Positions 27,645 through 36,654 of a stretch of 64,000 bases of DNA are shown here, in pieces. This stretch comes from Marinobacterium zhoushanense (GTDB taxonomy: Bacteria > Pseudomonadota > Gammaproteobacteria > Pseudomonadales > Balneatricaceae): NCBI RefSeq assembly GCF_014641945.1, contig NZ_BMIJ01000003.1, positions 186,001 through 250,000 of the forward strand, written 5' to 3'. The notes below the pieces were generated by a model. It did no database searches, was not told where the DNA came from, and saw only the letters and a program-made list of their open reading frames with translations. Within the stretch, counting starts at the first letter, position 1. Each line of letters opens with the position of its first letter. The position numbers and the translations under genes were made by a program.

Positions 27645-28759
27645 CAGCAGGTCTCCTCAGGATGGGTGCGAGACGTGGTTTCGATAACGCCACCGCCTAG
27701 ACACAGGTCGTCAAGGTAGAACACCGCCGACTGCCCCGGGGTAACTGCACGCTGCGGCTCGTCGAAACGGACCAAATAACCAGATCCGGAGCGCTCGATG
27801 ACACAGCCCTGATCGTTCTGGCGGTAGCGCACCTTGGCCTTGCAGCGTAGCGGCAGCTCCGGTACTGCGCCATTGATCCAGAAAATGTCGGAACAGGTCA
27901 GCCATTCGGCGAACAGAAGCGGGTGGTTGGTGCCCTGAACCGCGATCAGGACGTTGCGCTCCAGGTCTTTGTCGGCAACGAACCAGGGCTCCTCCGGGTA
28001 ATCGGCAAGGCCGCCTATGCCCAGTCCCTGACGCTGGCCGATGGTGTAATACATCAAGCCCTGGTGGTCGCCTATGACATCGCCATTCGGTGTCTCAATT
28101 CTTCCTGGCTGAGCCGGCAGATATTGCTTGAGGAAGTCGCTGAAGCGACGTTCGCCGATAAAGCAGATGCCGGTGCTGTCTTTCTTGTCGTGGGTCACCA
28201 GGTCGTGCTCTTCCGCCAGCGCCCTGACCGCCGGCTTTTCCAGTTCGCCAACCGGGAACAGTGTTTGTGCCAGCTCGGCCTCGCCCACCTGATGCAGGAA
28301 GTAACTCTGGTCCTTGTTGGCGTCCAGCCCCTTGAGCAGCACGGCGTGACCATCAATCGTGCCTCTGCGAACGTAGTGCCCGGTGGCGATAAGTTCGGCG
28401 CCCAGCATCTGGGCGTACTCAAGGAAGGCTTTGAACTTGATCTCCCGGTTGCACAGGATGTCGGGGTTGGGCGTGCGTCCGGCCTTGTATTCGGCAAGGA
28501 AGTGCTCGAACACGTTATCCCAGTATTCCGCGGCGAAGTTGGCCGTGTGCAGATGGATGCCCAGTTTGTCGCAGACTGCCTGGGCATCGGCCAGGTCCTC
28601 TTTCGCAGTGCAGTACTCGGTGCCGTCATCCTCCTCCCAGTTCTTCATGAACAGGCCTTCGACCTGATACCCCCGCTCCTTGAGCAGCAGGGCGGATACA
28701 GAGGAGTCGACACCGCCGGACATGCCGACGATCACTTTGATAGCTGAGTTTTCGCTCAT
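27644..28759 (-). CDS. mnmA: tRNA-specific 2-thiouridylase
   Basis: Adds sulfur to U34 of tRNA-Glu, -Gln and -Lys using ATP and a persulfide relay. The 371 residues carry the PP-loop [15 protein letters not shown], the catalytic Cys in [13 protein letters not shown] (about residue 106) and the persulfide Cys in [12 protein letters not shown] (about residue 202). Structural blocks GHYVRRG and [14 protein letters not shown] are typical. It is downstream of nudJ (18 bp) and overlaps hflD by one base. Confidence 0.97.
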
Positions 28760-28777
28760 TGGATCGAGTAGTTCCGT

Positions 28778-29221
28778 TCAGGGTTCATGAATCAGTGACA
28801 GCGGAAAACGTGTTCCGGCCAGATAGTCATCGATGCACTTTAGCACCAACTGGCTTCTAAGCCTGTCAGCATTGGCGGCGATTTCGTCGCGCGTCATCCA
28901 TAGGGCGCGCACTATACCCTCATCGAGCTGGCGATGGGGGTCCTGCCCAACGGCTCTGGCAATAAAGCAGGCCCGGTGATAGGTGACGCCATTGGACGGT
29001 GCTTTGTAAACATAGAGTCCCAGCAGATGCTCGGGTTCGACGTGCCAGCCGGTTTCCTCCAGCGTTTCGCGACGAGCGGCATCGAGGAAGCTTTCATCCT
29101 CTTCGAGATGCCCGGCGGGTTGGTTCAATACCAGTGAATTTCCTGCTTCCTCTTCTACAATCAGAAAGCGTCCGCTGTCTTCCACAATGGTGGCGACAGT
29201 TGCATGAGGTGTCCAACGCAT
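28778..29221 (-). CDS. nudJ: Nudix phosphatase, NudJ type
   Basis: A 147-residue Nudix hydrolase. The Nudix box reads GHLEEDESFLDAARRETLEETGW, fitting G-x5-E-x7-R-E-x2-E-E-x-G. E. coli NudJ (YmfB) hydrolyses nucleoside tri- and diphosphates and thiamine-pyrimidine pyrophosphates and lies upstream of mnmA, as here (established). It is the first gene of the nudJ-mnmA-hflD-purB run. The start is ATG 29221, beginning MRWTPHATVATIVED. Confidence 0.9.
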   Translation of the reverse strand: MRWTPHATVATIVEDSGRFLIVEEEAGNSLVLNQPAGHLEEDESFLDAARRETLEETGWHVEPEHLLGLYVYKAPSNGVTYHRACFIARAVGQDPHRQLDEGIVRALWMTRDEIAANADRLRSQLVLKCIDDYLAGTRFPLSLIHEP

Positions 29222-29349
29222 GAGTGAATTTTCAACTACTGTCTTGGTCGATTACTGATGCAAACCTGCTGCGGTTTAGCTATCTATAGGTTGGAGCAGA
29301 TAGTACCATTTTGCAGGACTGTAAGCTGCCCCGGGAGTGATAAGAGAGT

Positions 29350-29826
29350 ATGCCACTGGATGATGTTGCCGTTCAGGCCGAAGATTTTGATCTGGCCCTG
29401 CTGAGTCAGCGCCTCAGGGGGGAGGGAGCTGCGCAGGGGGCTATTGTAACGTTTACCGGCTTGGTTCGAGAGCTGATGGGTGACCATCTGCTGGCGCTCG
29501 AGCTCGAACACTACCCCGGAATGACCGAGAAGTCGCTGCACAAGATCGTCGAGCAGGCTCGTGAGCGCTGGGGGCTGGGGCGGGTGCTGATCAGGCACCG
29601 TGTGGGGCGCCTGCTGCCGGGTGACAATATCGTGTATGTCGGCGTGACCAGTGCCCATAGAAAAGCGGCCTTCGAGGCTGCTCAGTTCATCATGGACTAC
29701 CTCAAGCGCGATGCTCCGTTCTGGAAGAAGGAGATCCTGGATAACGGTGAACACTGGGTAGAACAGAAAGCGAGCGATCTCAGCGCCGCGGCCGCCTGGC
29801 AGGGGGACGATTCGGGCGACTCCTAG
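29350..29826 (+). CDS. moaE: Molybdopterin synthase catalytic subunit
   Basis: Large subunit of molybdopterin synthase, inserting sulfur from MoaD thiocarboxylate to make the dithiolene of molybdenum cofactor. The 158 residues show the family blocks [71 protein letters not shown]. The invariant Lys/Arg are present. Unusually, no moaD is adjacent. The 3' end overlaps the 3' end of rluE on the other strand by 47 bp. Confidence 0.94.
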   Translation: MPLDDVAVQAEDFDLALLSQRLRGEGAAQGAIVTFTGLVRELMGDHLLALELEHYPGMTEKSLHKIVEQARERWGLGRVLIRHRVGRLLPGDNIVYVGVTSAHRKAAFEAAQFIMDYLKRDAPFWKKEILDNGEHWVEQKASDLSAAAAWQGDDSGDS

Positions 29827-30391
29827 CTGGTCGGGGAGGATTGGCTGGCAGGTTAACCTGCTCCACGCGGTACTCGCCTGGGGAGAGGTTGTCTAACGTC
29901 CAGTGGCCTATCGCAACCCGGATCAGTCGAAGGGTCGGGAAACCCACCGCTGCTGTCATTCGGCGCACCTGGCGATTGCGTCCTTCACTGATCTTGAGCT
30001 CCAGCCAGCTGGTTGCTTGATTGGCTCGCTGGCGAATGGGTGGCGTTCGTGGCCAGAGCTCAGGTGTAACGAGTCGCTTTGCCTTGGCTGGTCGGGTTGG
30101 GCCGTCCTTGAGTTGGATACCGCATCTTAGTTGCTCAAGTGCCGCTTCGGTTATTTCGCCCTCGACCTGCGCCCAGTAGGTTTTATCCAGCTTAAACTTC
30201 GGGTCTGCCAGGCGGTGTTGCAACGCACCGTCATCCGTCAGTATCAGAAGTCCTTCCGAATCGTAGTCAAGGCGGCCTGCTGCATAGAAACCGGGTTCTG
30301 TGATGTAGTTTGCCAGTGTTGCGCGCTCATCGTTGTCAGTAAACTGGCTTAGAACGTTGAAAGGCTTGTTAAACAATAGGATGCGGGACAT
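29780..30391 (-). CDS. rluE: 23S rRNA pseudouridine synthase (RluE type)
   Basis: RsuA-family pseudouridine synthase without an S4 domain, as in RluE, which makes pseudouridine 2457 of 23S rRNA. The catalytic Asp is in the [17 protein letters not shown] motif (about residue 43), and [17 protein letters not shown] and [10 protein letters not shown] follow. At 203 residues it ends in an unusual Pro/Arg-rich tail ([20 protein letters not shown]) that overlaps the convergent moaE; the tail may be partly forced by moaE coding. Confidence 0.92.
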   Translation of the reverse strand: MSRILLFNKPFNVLSQFTDNDERATLANYITEPGFYAAGRLDYDSEGLLILTDDGALQHRLADPKFKLDKTYWAQVEGEITEAALEQLRCGIQLKDGPTRPAKAKRLVTPELWPRTPPIRQRANQATSWLELKISEGRNRQVRRMTAAVGFPTLRLIRVAIGHWTLDNLSPGEYRVEQVNLPANPPRPARSRPNRPPARRPRR

Positions 30392-30604
30392 TGTTAAACT
30401 TAACTTTTGCCTTGATGTCCTGCTCGACTGGGCGGCAAAACGGTGTTGGTGTTAAACGGAGTGGTTGAGCTGCGCAACGACCTGAGGGCCGGCGCAGTGA
30501 GCAGCGGTATTGGCTGCCCAAGGGGCACAATACACCCGTTGGGATAAGGCGGGCGCCGAATCCCAGAGTGCTAGCGGATAGTGCGGCGGTGTTCCGTTAC
30601 CTGT

Positions 30605-30811
30605 TCAATCCAAAGTGCGGATGTTGACCGCATGTATCCCTTTCGGGCCCTCTTTGGTCTCGAACTGCACCGTTTGCCCGGCTTTCAGGCTTTTGTAGCC
30701 TTCCGCCAAAATCGCAGAAAAGTGTGCGAACAACTCCTCATCAAACTCCTCTGAGAGGATAAAGCCGTAACCCTTGGCGTTGTTGAACCACTTTACTTTC
30801 CCTGTTTGCAT
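30605..30811 (-). CDS. cspD: Cold-shock domain protein, CspD type
   Basis: A 68-residue single OB-fold (cold-shock domain) protein: GKVKWFNNAKGYGFI carries RNP-1 (KGYGFI) and LFAHFSAI carries an RNP-2-like segment. It resembles CspD, a stationary-phase single-strand DNA/RNA-binding inhibitor of replication, and sits divergent from clpS-clpA exactly as cspD does in E. coli (established synteny). A palindromic hairpin lies in its leader at 30846-30867. Confidence 0.9.
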   Translation of the reverse strand: MQTGKVKWFNNAKGYGFILSEEFDEELFAHFSAILAEGYKSLKAGQTVQFETKEGPKGIHAVNIRTLD

Positions 30812-30845
30812 ATGCTGCTCCCATTGATTTCGCTCTTCGCGAACC

Positions 30846-30867
30846 TTCGCGCCCTGCGTGGCGCGAA
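30846..30867 (-). promoter_or_regulatory. Hairpin in the cspD leader
   Basis: TTCGCGCC (30846-30853) and GGCGCGAA (30860-30867) form a perfect 8-bp stem with a 6-nt loop, 35 nt before the cspD start. It would be near the 5' end of the mRNA and may control translation or stability; no consensus is recognised. Confidence 0.4.
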
Positions 30868-31013
30868 AGGTACTCCTTTACATCATTGCAGGGACTGCTG
30901 ATACTGGAGGGACCACTCCTGCTCGGGGCAGTATAACACTTGGTCGGCCCGACACTAGGGCTGGATATCAGAATTTAGTATTGTTTATTGAATCGTAGAG
31001 AAATCAGCTGGTT

Positions 31014-31379
31014 ATGTCGTTCTACAGTAACAGAACAGTCAGAATGATGGCGGATGACGCCGATGGAGAAGATCAACGAGACGATCACGGCTCGGTGGCT
31101 GCTGAGGAGGTCAAGCCGGCGCTCAAACGCCCCCCAATGTATCGTGTCGTATTGATGAATGACGACTACACCCCGATGGATTTTGTGGTCGAGGTCTTGA
31201 TGATATTTTTCAATATGAATCAGGAAAAGGCGACACAGGTGATGTTGTCGGTCCATACTCAGGGAAAGGGGGTGTGTGGTGTATTTACTCGAGATGTAGC
31301 GGAAACTAAAGCGGCGCAGGTGAATCAATATTCTCGTGAGAATAAGCACCCGCTGCTTTGTGAAGTAGAGTCGGTCTGA
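31014..31379 (+). CDS. clpS: ClpA adaptor ClpS (N-degron recognition)
   Basis: Adaptor that binds proteins with N-terminal Leu, Phe, Trp or Tyr and delivers them to ClpA. From ATG 31014 it has 121 residues; the core [23 protein letters not shown] contains the NDDYT motif forming the N-degron pocket, followed by MFFNM-like ([14 protein letters not shown]) and [24 protein letters not shown]. The N-terminal extension is charged ([12 protein letters not shown]). An internal ATG at 31044 is an alternative start. It is 15 bp upstream of clpA. Confidence 0.95.
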   Translation: MSFYSNRTVRMMADDADGEDQRDDHGSVAAEEVKPALKRPPMYRVVLMNDDYTPMDFVVEVLMIFFNMNQEKATQVMLSVHTQGKGVCGVFTRDVAETKAAQVNQYSRENKHPLLCEVESV

Positions 31380-31394
31380 CAGGAGGCTGCAGCC

Positions 31395-33653
31395 ATGTTG
31401 AATCGCGAGCTTGAAGAAACCCTCAGCACAGCTTTTAAGTCTGCGCGGGACAAGCACCATGAGTTTATGACGGTCGAGCATCTGCTGCTGGCACTGCTGG
31501 ATAACCGTCAGGCTGCCGAAGTGTTGCATGCATGTGGGGCTGATTTTGACCGTTTGAGACAGCAGTTATCGGTGTTTATCGATGAAACCACACCGTTGCT
31601 GCCGCAGAATGTACCCAACCTGGAAACTCAACCTACCTTAGGTTTTCAGCGCGTTCTGCAGCGCGCCGTGTTCCATGTCCAGTCCTCCGGTAAGTCGGAA
31701 GTCAGTGGTGCCAATGTTCTGGTCGCGATCTACAGCGAACAGGAGAGCCACGCTGCCTACGTTCTGCAGCAGCAGGGCATAGAGCGTATCGATGTCGTCA
31801 ACTACATCTCTCATGGCATCTCCAGAGTTGGAGAGCAGGAGGGGCAGGAGTCCGAGTCTGTCACCGATGGTGAGGAGGGGGGCGAGTCCGGCAAGAGCCA
31901 GTTGAGCCAGTACGCCGTTAACCTCAATCAGCAGGCGGCTCTGGGCCAGATCGATCCTCTGGTCGGGCGTGATGCCGAGGTCGAGCGAGTGGTACAGATC
32001 CTGTCGCGCCGCCGCAAGAACAACCCGCTGCTGGTCGGTGAGGCCGGAGTGGGTAAAACCGCGATTGCAGAAGGTCTTGCGAAGCTGATCGTCGAAGACA
32101 AGGTGCCCGATATCATCTCGAAGAGTGTTGTATATGCTCTGGATCTCGGTGCGCTGCTTGCCGGTACTAAATATCGTGGCGATTTCGAGAAGCGTCTCAA
32201 GGGGCTGCTGGCGGAGATCAAGCGACAGCCCAATGCCATCCTGTTTATTGACGAGATCCACACCATTATCGGTGCGGGTGCTGCATCAGGTGGCTCGATG
32301 GATGCGTCAAACCTGCTTAAGCCGCTGCTGAGTTCGGGTGGGATCCGTTGCATCGGCTCCACCACCTTCCAGGAGTTCAGGGGAATTTTCGAGAAGGACC
32401 GCGCCTTGGCGCGTCGTTTCCAGAAGGTCGATATTCTGGAGCCGAGTGTCAGTGATACCTATCAGATACTGCGTGGCCTCAAGTCCCGCTTCGAAGAACA
32501 CCATAACATCGAGTACACCGATGAGGCGCTGTTGGCCGCATCGGAACTCGCCGATCGGTATATCAACGACAAGCATATGCCGGACAAGGCGATCGATGTG
32601 ATCGATGAGGCGGGCGCCTATCAGCGCCTGCTGCCGGAAGAGAGGCGTAAAAAGATTATCGATGTCGGCGATGTGGAAACGGTGGTTGCGAAGATTGCCC
32701 GCATACCGCCGAAGAGCGTCTCGGTATCGGATAAGGAGCAGTTGGCTAAGCTCGAGCCTAACCTGAAGATGGTTGTGTTGGGCCAGGATGAAGCGATCGG
32801 CACGCTGTCGGCGGCGATTAAGTTGTCCAGGGCAGGGCTCAAGGCGCCGAACAAGCCGGTTGGATCCTTCCTCTTTTCCGGACCTACAGGGGTCGGTAAA
32901 ACCGAGGTTACGACGCAGCTGGCCCGCGTGCTGGGTATCGAGCTGGTGCGCTTCGATATGTCCGAGTATATGGAGCGGCACACGGTTTCCCGTTTGATCG
33001 GTGCGCCTCCGGGTTATGTCGGTTTTGATCAGGGCGGCCTGTTGACCGAGGCGATCACCAAGTCACCGCACTGCGTATTGCTGCTTGATGAGATCGAGAA
33101 AGCTCATCCTGAAGTTTTCAACCTGCTGCTGCAGGTGATGGATAACGGCACACTGACCGACAACAACGGACGCAAGGCGGATTTCCGTAACGTGATTCTG
33201 GTGATGACCACCAACGCCGGTGCCGAGCAGATGAGCCGGGCGTCGATAGGCTTTACCCGTCAGGATCACAGCACCGACGGCATGGAGGCGATCAAGCGCC
33301 TGTTTACGCCTGAGTTCCGTAACCGCCTGGATGCGATCATCCAGTTCAAGCCGCTGACAGTGGATATTGTCAAAGGGGTGGTCGACAAGTTTCTCACCGA
33401 GCTGCAGGCGCAGTTGGATGAGAAACGCGTCGTGTTGCACGTCGATGATGATGCCCGTAGCTGGCTGGCTGAACATGGCTATGATGAGTTGATGGGTGCC
33501 AGGCCGATGCAGCGTCTGATCCAGGAGAAGATCAAGAAGCCTCTGGCGGAGATGATCCTGTTTGGAGAGCTTGCCGAGAACGGCGGAGATGTTGATATCC
33601 GCGTCGGCGATGATGGGGAGTTGGAGCTTGAGGTGGCCACGGTGGCAGCTTAA
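31395..33653 (+). CDS. clpA: Clp protease unfoldase subunit ClpA
   Basis: Double AAA+ unfoldase partnering with ClpP. The 752 residues include the N-domain (MLNRELEETLSTAFKSARD), Walker A of module 1 (GEAGVGKTAIAEG) and of module 2 (GPTGVGKTEVT), Walker B segments ILFIDEIHT and CVLLLDEIEKAHP, and the ClpP-docking IGF-type loop in RASIGFTRQDH. The order clpS-clpA downstream of divergent cspD is the conserved one. With aat and bpt just beyond infA, it completes the leucine/aspartate N-degron pathway. Confidence 0.97.
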   Translation: MLNRELEETLSTAFKSARDKHHEFMTVEHLLLALLDNRQAAEVLHACGADFDRLRQQLSVFIDETTPLLPQNVPNLETQPTLGFQRVLQRAVFHVQSSGKSEVSGANVLVAIYSEQESHAAYVLQQQGIERIDVVNYISHGISRVGEQEGQESESVTDGEEGGESGKSQLSQYAVNLNQQAALGQIDPLVGRDAEVERVVQILSRRRKNNPLLVGEAGVGKTAIAEGLAKLIVEDKVPDIISKSVVYALDLGALLAGTKYRGDFEKRLKGLLAEIKRQPNAILFIDEIHTIIGAGAASGGSMDASNLLKPLLSSGGIRCIGSTTFQEFRGIFEKDRALARRFQKVDILEPSVSDTYQILRGLKSRFEEHHNIEYTDEALLAASELADRYINDKHMPDKAIDVIDEAGAYQRLLPEERRKKIIDVGDVETVVAKIARIPPKSVSVSDKEQLAKLEPNLKMVVLGQDEAIGTLSAAIKLSRAGLKAPNKPVGSFLFSGPTGVGKTEVTTQLARVLGIELVRFDMSEYMERHTVSRLIGAPPGYVGFDQGGLLTEAITKSPHCVLLLDEIEKAHPEVFNLLLQVMDNGTLTDNNGRKADFRNVILVMTTNAGAEQMSRASIGFTRQDHSTDGMEAIKRLFTPEFRNRLDAIIQFKPLTVDIVKGVVDKFLTELQAQLDEKRVVLHVDDDARSWLAEHGYDELMGARPMQRLIQEKIKKPLAEMILFGELAENGGDVDIRVGDDGELELEVATVAA

Positions 33654-33690
33654 GGGCTGCTCACCGTCTCGTGTGCCGCGTTCAAGTCAA

Positions 33691-33909
33691 TTAACGAGCG
33701 CGGTATACGATGCGGCCTTTGCTCAGATCGTACGGTGTCAGTTCGACTTTGACCTTGTCGCCGGTCAGGATGCGGATATAGTTCTTACGCATCTTGCCTG
33801 AAATGTGCGCTGTAACGACGTGACCGTTTTCCAGTTCAACACGGAACATGGTATTCGGCAGGGTGTCGATTACGGTGCCTTCCATTTCAAATGAATCTTC
33901 TTTGGCCAT
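33691..33909 (-). CDS. infA: Translation initiation factor IF-1
   Basis: A 72-residue OB-fold protein: [39 protein letters not shown] by segments, ending [22 protein letters not shown], a nearly canonical IF-1. It blocks the A site and assists IF-2/IF-3. Convergent with clpA, 37 bp from its stop, with no terminator visible. The location near clpA and aat/bpt is conserved in many gammaproteobacteria. Confidence 0.97.
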   Translation of the reverse strand: MAKEDSFEMEGTVIDTLPNTMFRVELENGHVVTAHISGKMRKNYIRILTGDKVKVELTPYDLSKGRIVYRAR

Positions 33910-34038
33910 TCACTCTTTACCTCAGGGCTGTTTTTTGTACCCGGCAGGATACGCGCCGGTCGGAAAGCGCATTATTTTGCCTGATTCCTGCTTCTATATC
34001 AAAGAGATTTGCGGCTTTCTAGGAAGTGGAGAGGCGGC

Positions 34039-34746
34039 TCAGACGCGAATCCACTGGTCTGCTATGAGCATATCCAGTGGTTGGTAGGCGGTCTTGTAGT
34101 TCATTTTGCGGCAATCGCGAACCCAATAGCCCAGATAGAGATAATCAAGCCCCGCTTGGCGGACAGACTCAATCTGCCAGAGGATGGCATAAGTGCCGAG
34201 ACTGCGTTTCTCCTGTTCGGGAGCGTAGAAGGTGTACAGGGCCGAGAGTCCCTGGTCGAGCTGATCGGTTACAGCGATAGCGACCAGCTCATCCTGGCGG
34301 TCGCGAAATTCATAGAACGTACTCGGCTGACGCCCCTCAACCAGAAAGCTCATAAACTGGCTTGGCGATGGGGGATACATATCGCCATCGGCATGGCGCT
34401 CGGTAATGTAGCGATCATAGAGGCGGTAATATTCTATGGTCAGTTGAGGTGCCACGTTCCGAACACTCAGATCCGAGTTGCGGCGCCATATTCGACGCTG
34501 GGTTTTCGAGGGTTTGAATTCGCGTACCGGTATTCTCACCGAGACACAGGCGTTGCAGCTGTCGCAATGAGGTCTGTAAATATGTGAGCCACTGCGTCGG
34601 AAGCCCAGGTCGCTGAGTTGACTGTACAGTGTGGCATTCACCTCGGCCTGAGGATCTACGAACAGTGTTTTGGCCTTGCGCCCCGGCAGGTAGCTGCAAT
34701 CGTGAGGCGGAGTGGCGTAAAAACGAAGGGTTTGCAGGTCACTCAT
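34039..34746 (-). CDS. bpt: Aspartate/glutamate leucyl-tRNA-protein transferase
   Basis: Bpt (Ate1-like) transferase that adds Leu from Leu-tRNA to proteins with N-terminal Asp or Glu, making them ClpS substrates (known from Vibrio). From ATG 34746 there are 235 residues. The N-terminal CSYLPGRKAKTLFVDP and HCDSCNACVSVRIPV carry the Cys residues typical of the ATE N-terminal domain. The C-terminal GNAT-like half has YPPSPSQFMSFLVEG and DYLYLGYWVRDCRKMNYK. The upstream in-frame codons to 34809 overlap aat and lack similarity. Starts 4 bp after the aat stop. Confidence 0.95.
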   Translation of the reverse strand: MSDLQTLRFYATPPHDCSYLPGRKAKTLFVDPQAEVNATLYSQLSDLGFRRSGSHIYRPHCDSCNACVSVRIPVREFKPSKTQRRIWRRNSDLSVRNVAPQLTIEYYRLYDRYITERHADGDMYPPSPSQFMSFLVEGRQPSTFYEFRDRQDELVAIAVTDQLDQGLSALYTFYAPEQEKRSLGTYAILWQIESVRQAGLDYLYLGYWVRDCRKMNYKTAYQPLDMLIADQWIRV

Positions 34747-34750
34747 GGGG

Positions 34751-35455
34751 TTAACCTTTCGTTTGAAAACTGCGTGTTGCGCGCCATTCGTGCTCCGGAT
34801 GTCGCTCAAGCAGAATGGTTAACTGGTCGATAAAGTCCGCTCGTGGGATCTCCCGGGCACCCAAGCTGGCCAGGTGGTCGTTGTAAACCTGGCAATCAAT
34901 CAAATCATAGCCCCAGATTTTCAGATGTTCGACCAGATAAGTGAATGCGATCTTCGAAGCATCCGTGCGTCGGCTGAACATCGACTCCCCGAAGAAGACG
35001 CTGCCGATTGCGAGGCCATACAAGCCGCCAACCAGTTCATCGTCCATCCAGACCTCGACGCTGTGGCCATAGCCCAACTCATGAAGCTCGATATAAGCGC
35101 GTTGCATGGCAGGGCTGATCCATGTGCCGTGGCTGTAGCTGCGCGGCGCCGCACAGGCCTCGATCACTTGGCGAAAGGCGGTGTCGAAGCTTATGCGGTA
35201 ATTCGGCTTGCGCAGTGCCTTGAGCAGGCTGCGCGAGATGTGTAACTCGGATGGGGTCAGGACGCAGCGGGGCGCGGGGCTCCACCAGAGGATAGGCTCG
35301 TCATCGTTGAACCAGGGGAAGATGCCTCGGCGGTACGCGGCAAGTATGCGCGCGGGGCGAAGATCGCCGCCCGCTGCCAGCAACCCGTTGGGTTCATCCA
35401 GCGCGGTATCGACCGGGGGGAATTCAAGGCGTAGCGGATGAAGCCATGGAATCAT
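34751..35455 (-). CDS. aat: Leucyl/phenylalanyl-tRNA-protein transferase
   Basis: Adds Leu or Phe to proteins with N-terminal Lys or Arg (and Met in some relatives), generating primary N-degrons. The 234 residues include EPNGLLAAGGDLRPARILAAYRRGIFPWF, PILWWSPAPRCVL, GTWISPAMQRAYIELHELGYGHSVEVW and GGLYGLAIGSVFFGESMFS, all classic Aat motifs. It lies between trxB (28 bp upstream) and bpt (4 bp downstream) in a minus-strand operon. Confidence 0.97.
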   Translation of the reverse strand: MIPWLHPLRLEFPPVDTALDEPNGLLAAGGDLRPARILAAYRRGIFPWFNDDEPILWWSPAPRCVLTPSELHISRSLLKALRKPNYRISFDTAFRQVIEACAAPRSYSHGTWISPAMQRAYIELHELGYGHSVEVWMDDELVGGLYGLAIGSVFFGESMFSRRTDASKIAFTYLVEHLKIWGYDLIDCQVYNDHLASLGAREIPRADFIDQLTILLERHPEHEWRATRSFQTKG

Positions 35456-35482
35456 GCGTACGCCTTGAACGGATGTGCAGGA

Positions 35483-36469
<987 letters not shown>

Positions 36470-36654
36470 TCAGTGATAGCATTAGTATCTTGGGGCACGC
36501 AGTGGGATTTCAACGCGCGCAGATGATCGGGAATGTAACTCCTGTGCCGGGCAATGTCCATGGAGCAGTATTGGCGTTACAGGCTCGGCGAGTGCCGAGT
36601 AAATATGGTATTTTTCACCCTCAATTGCGTGGGTGATGCAGTAAGGAACAAGGC

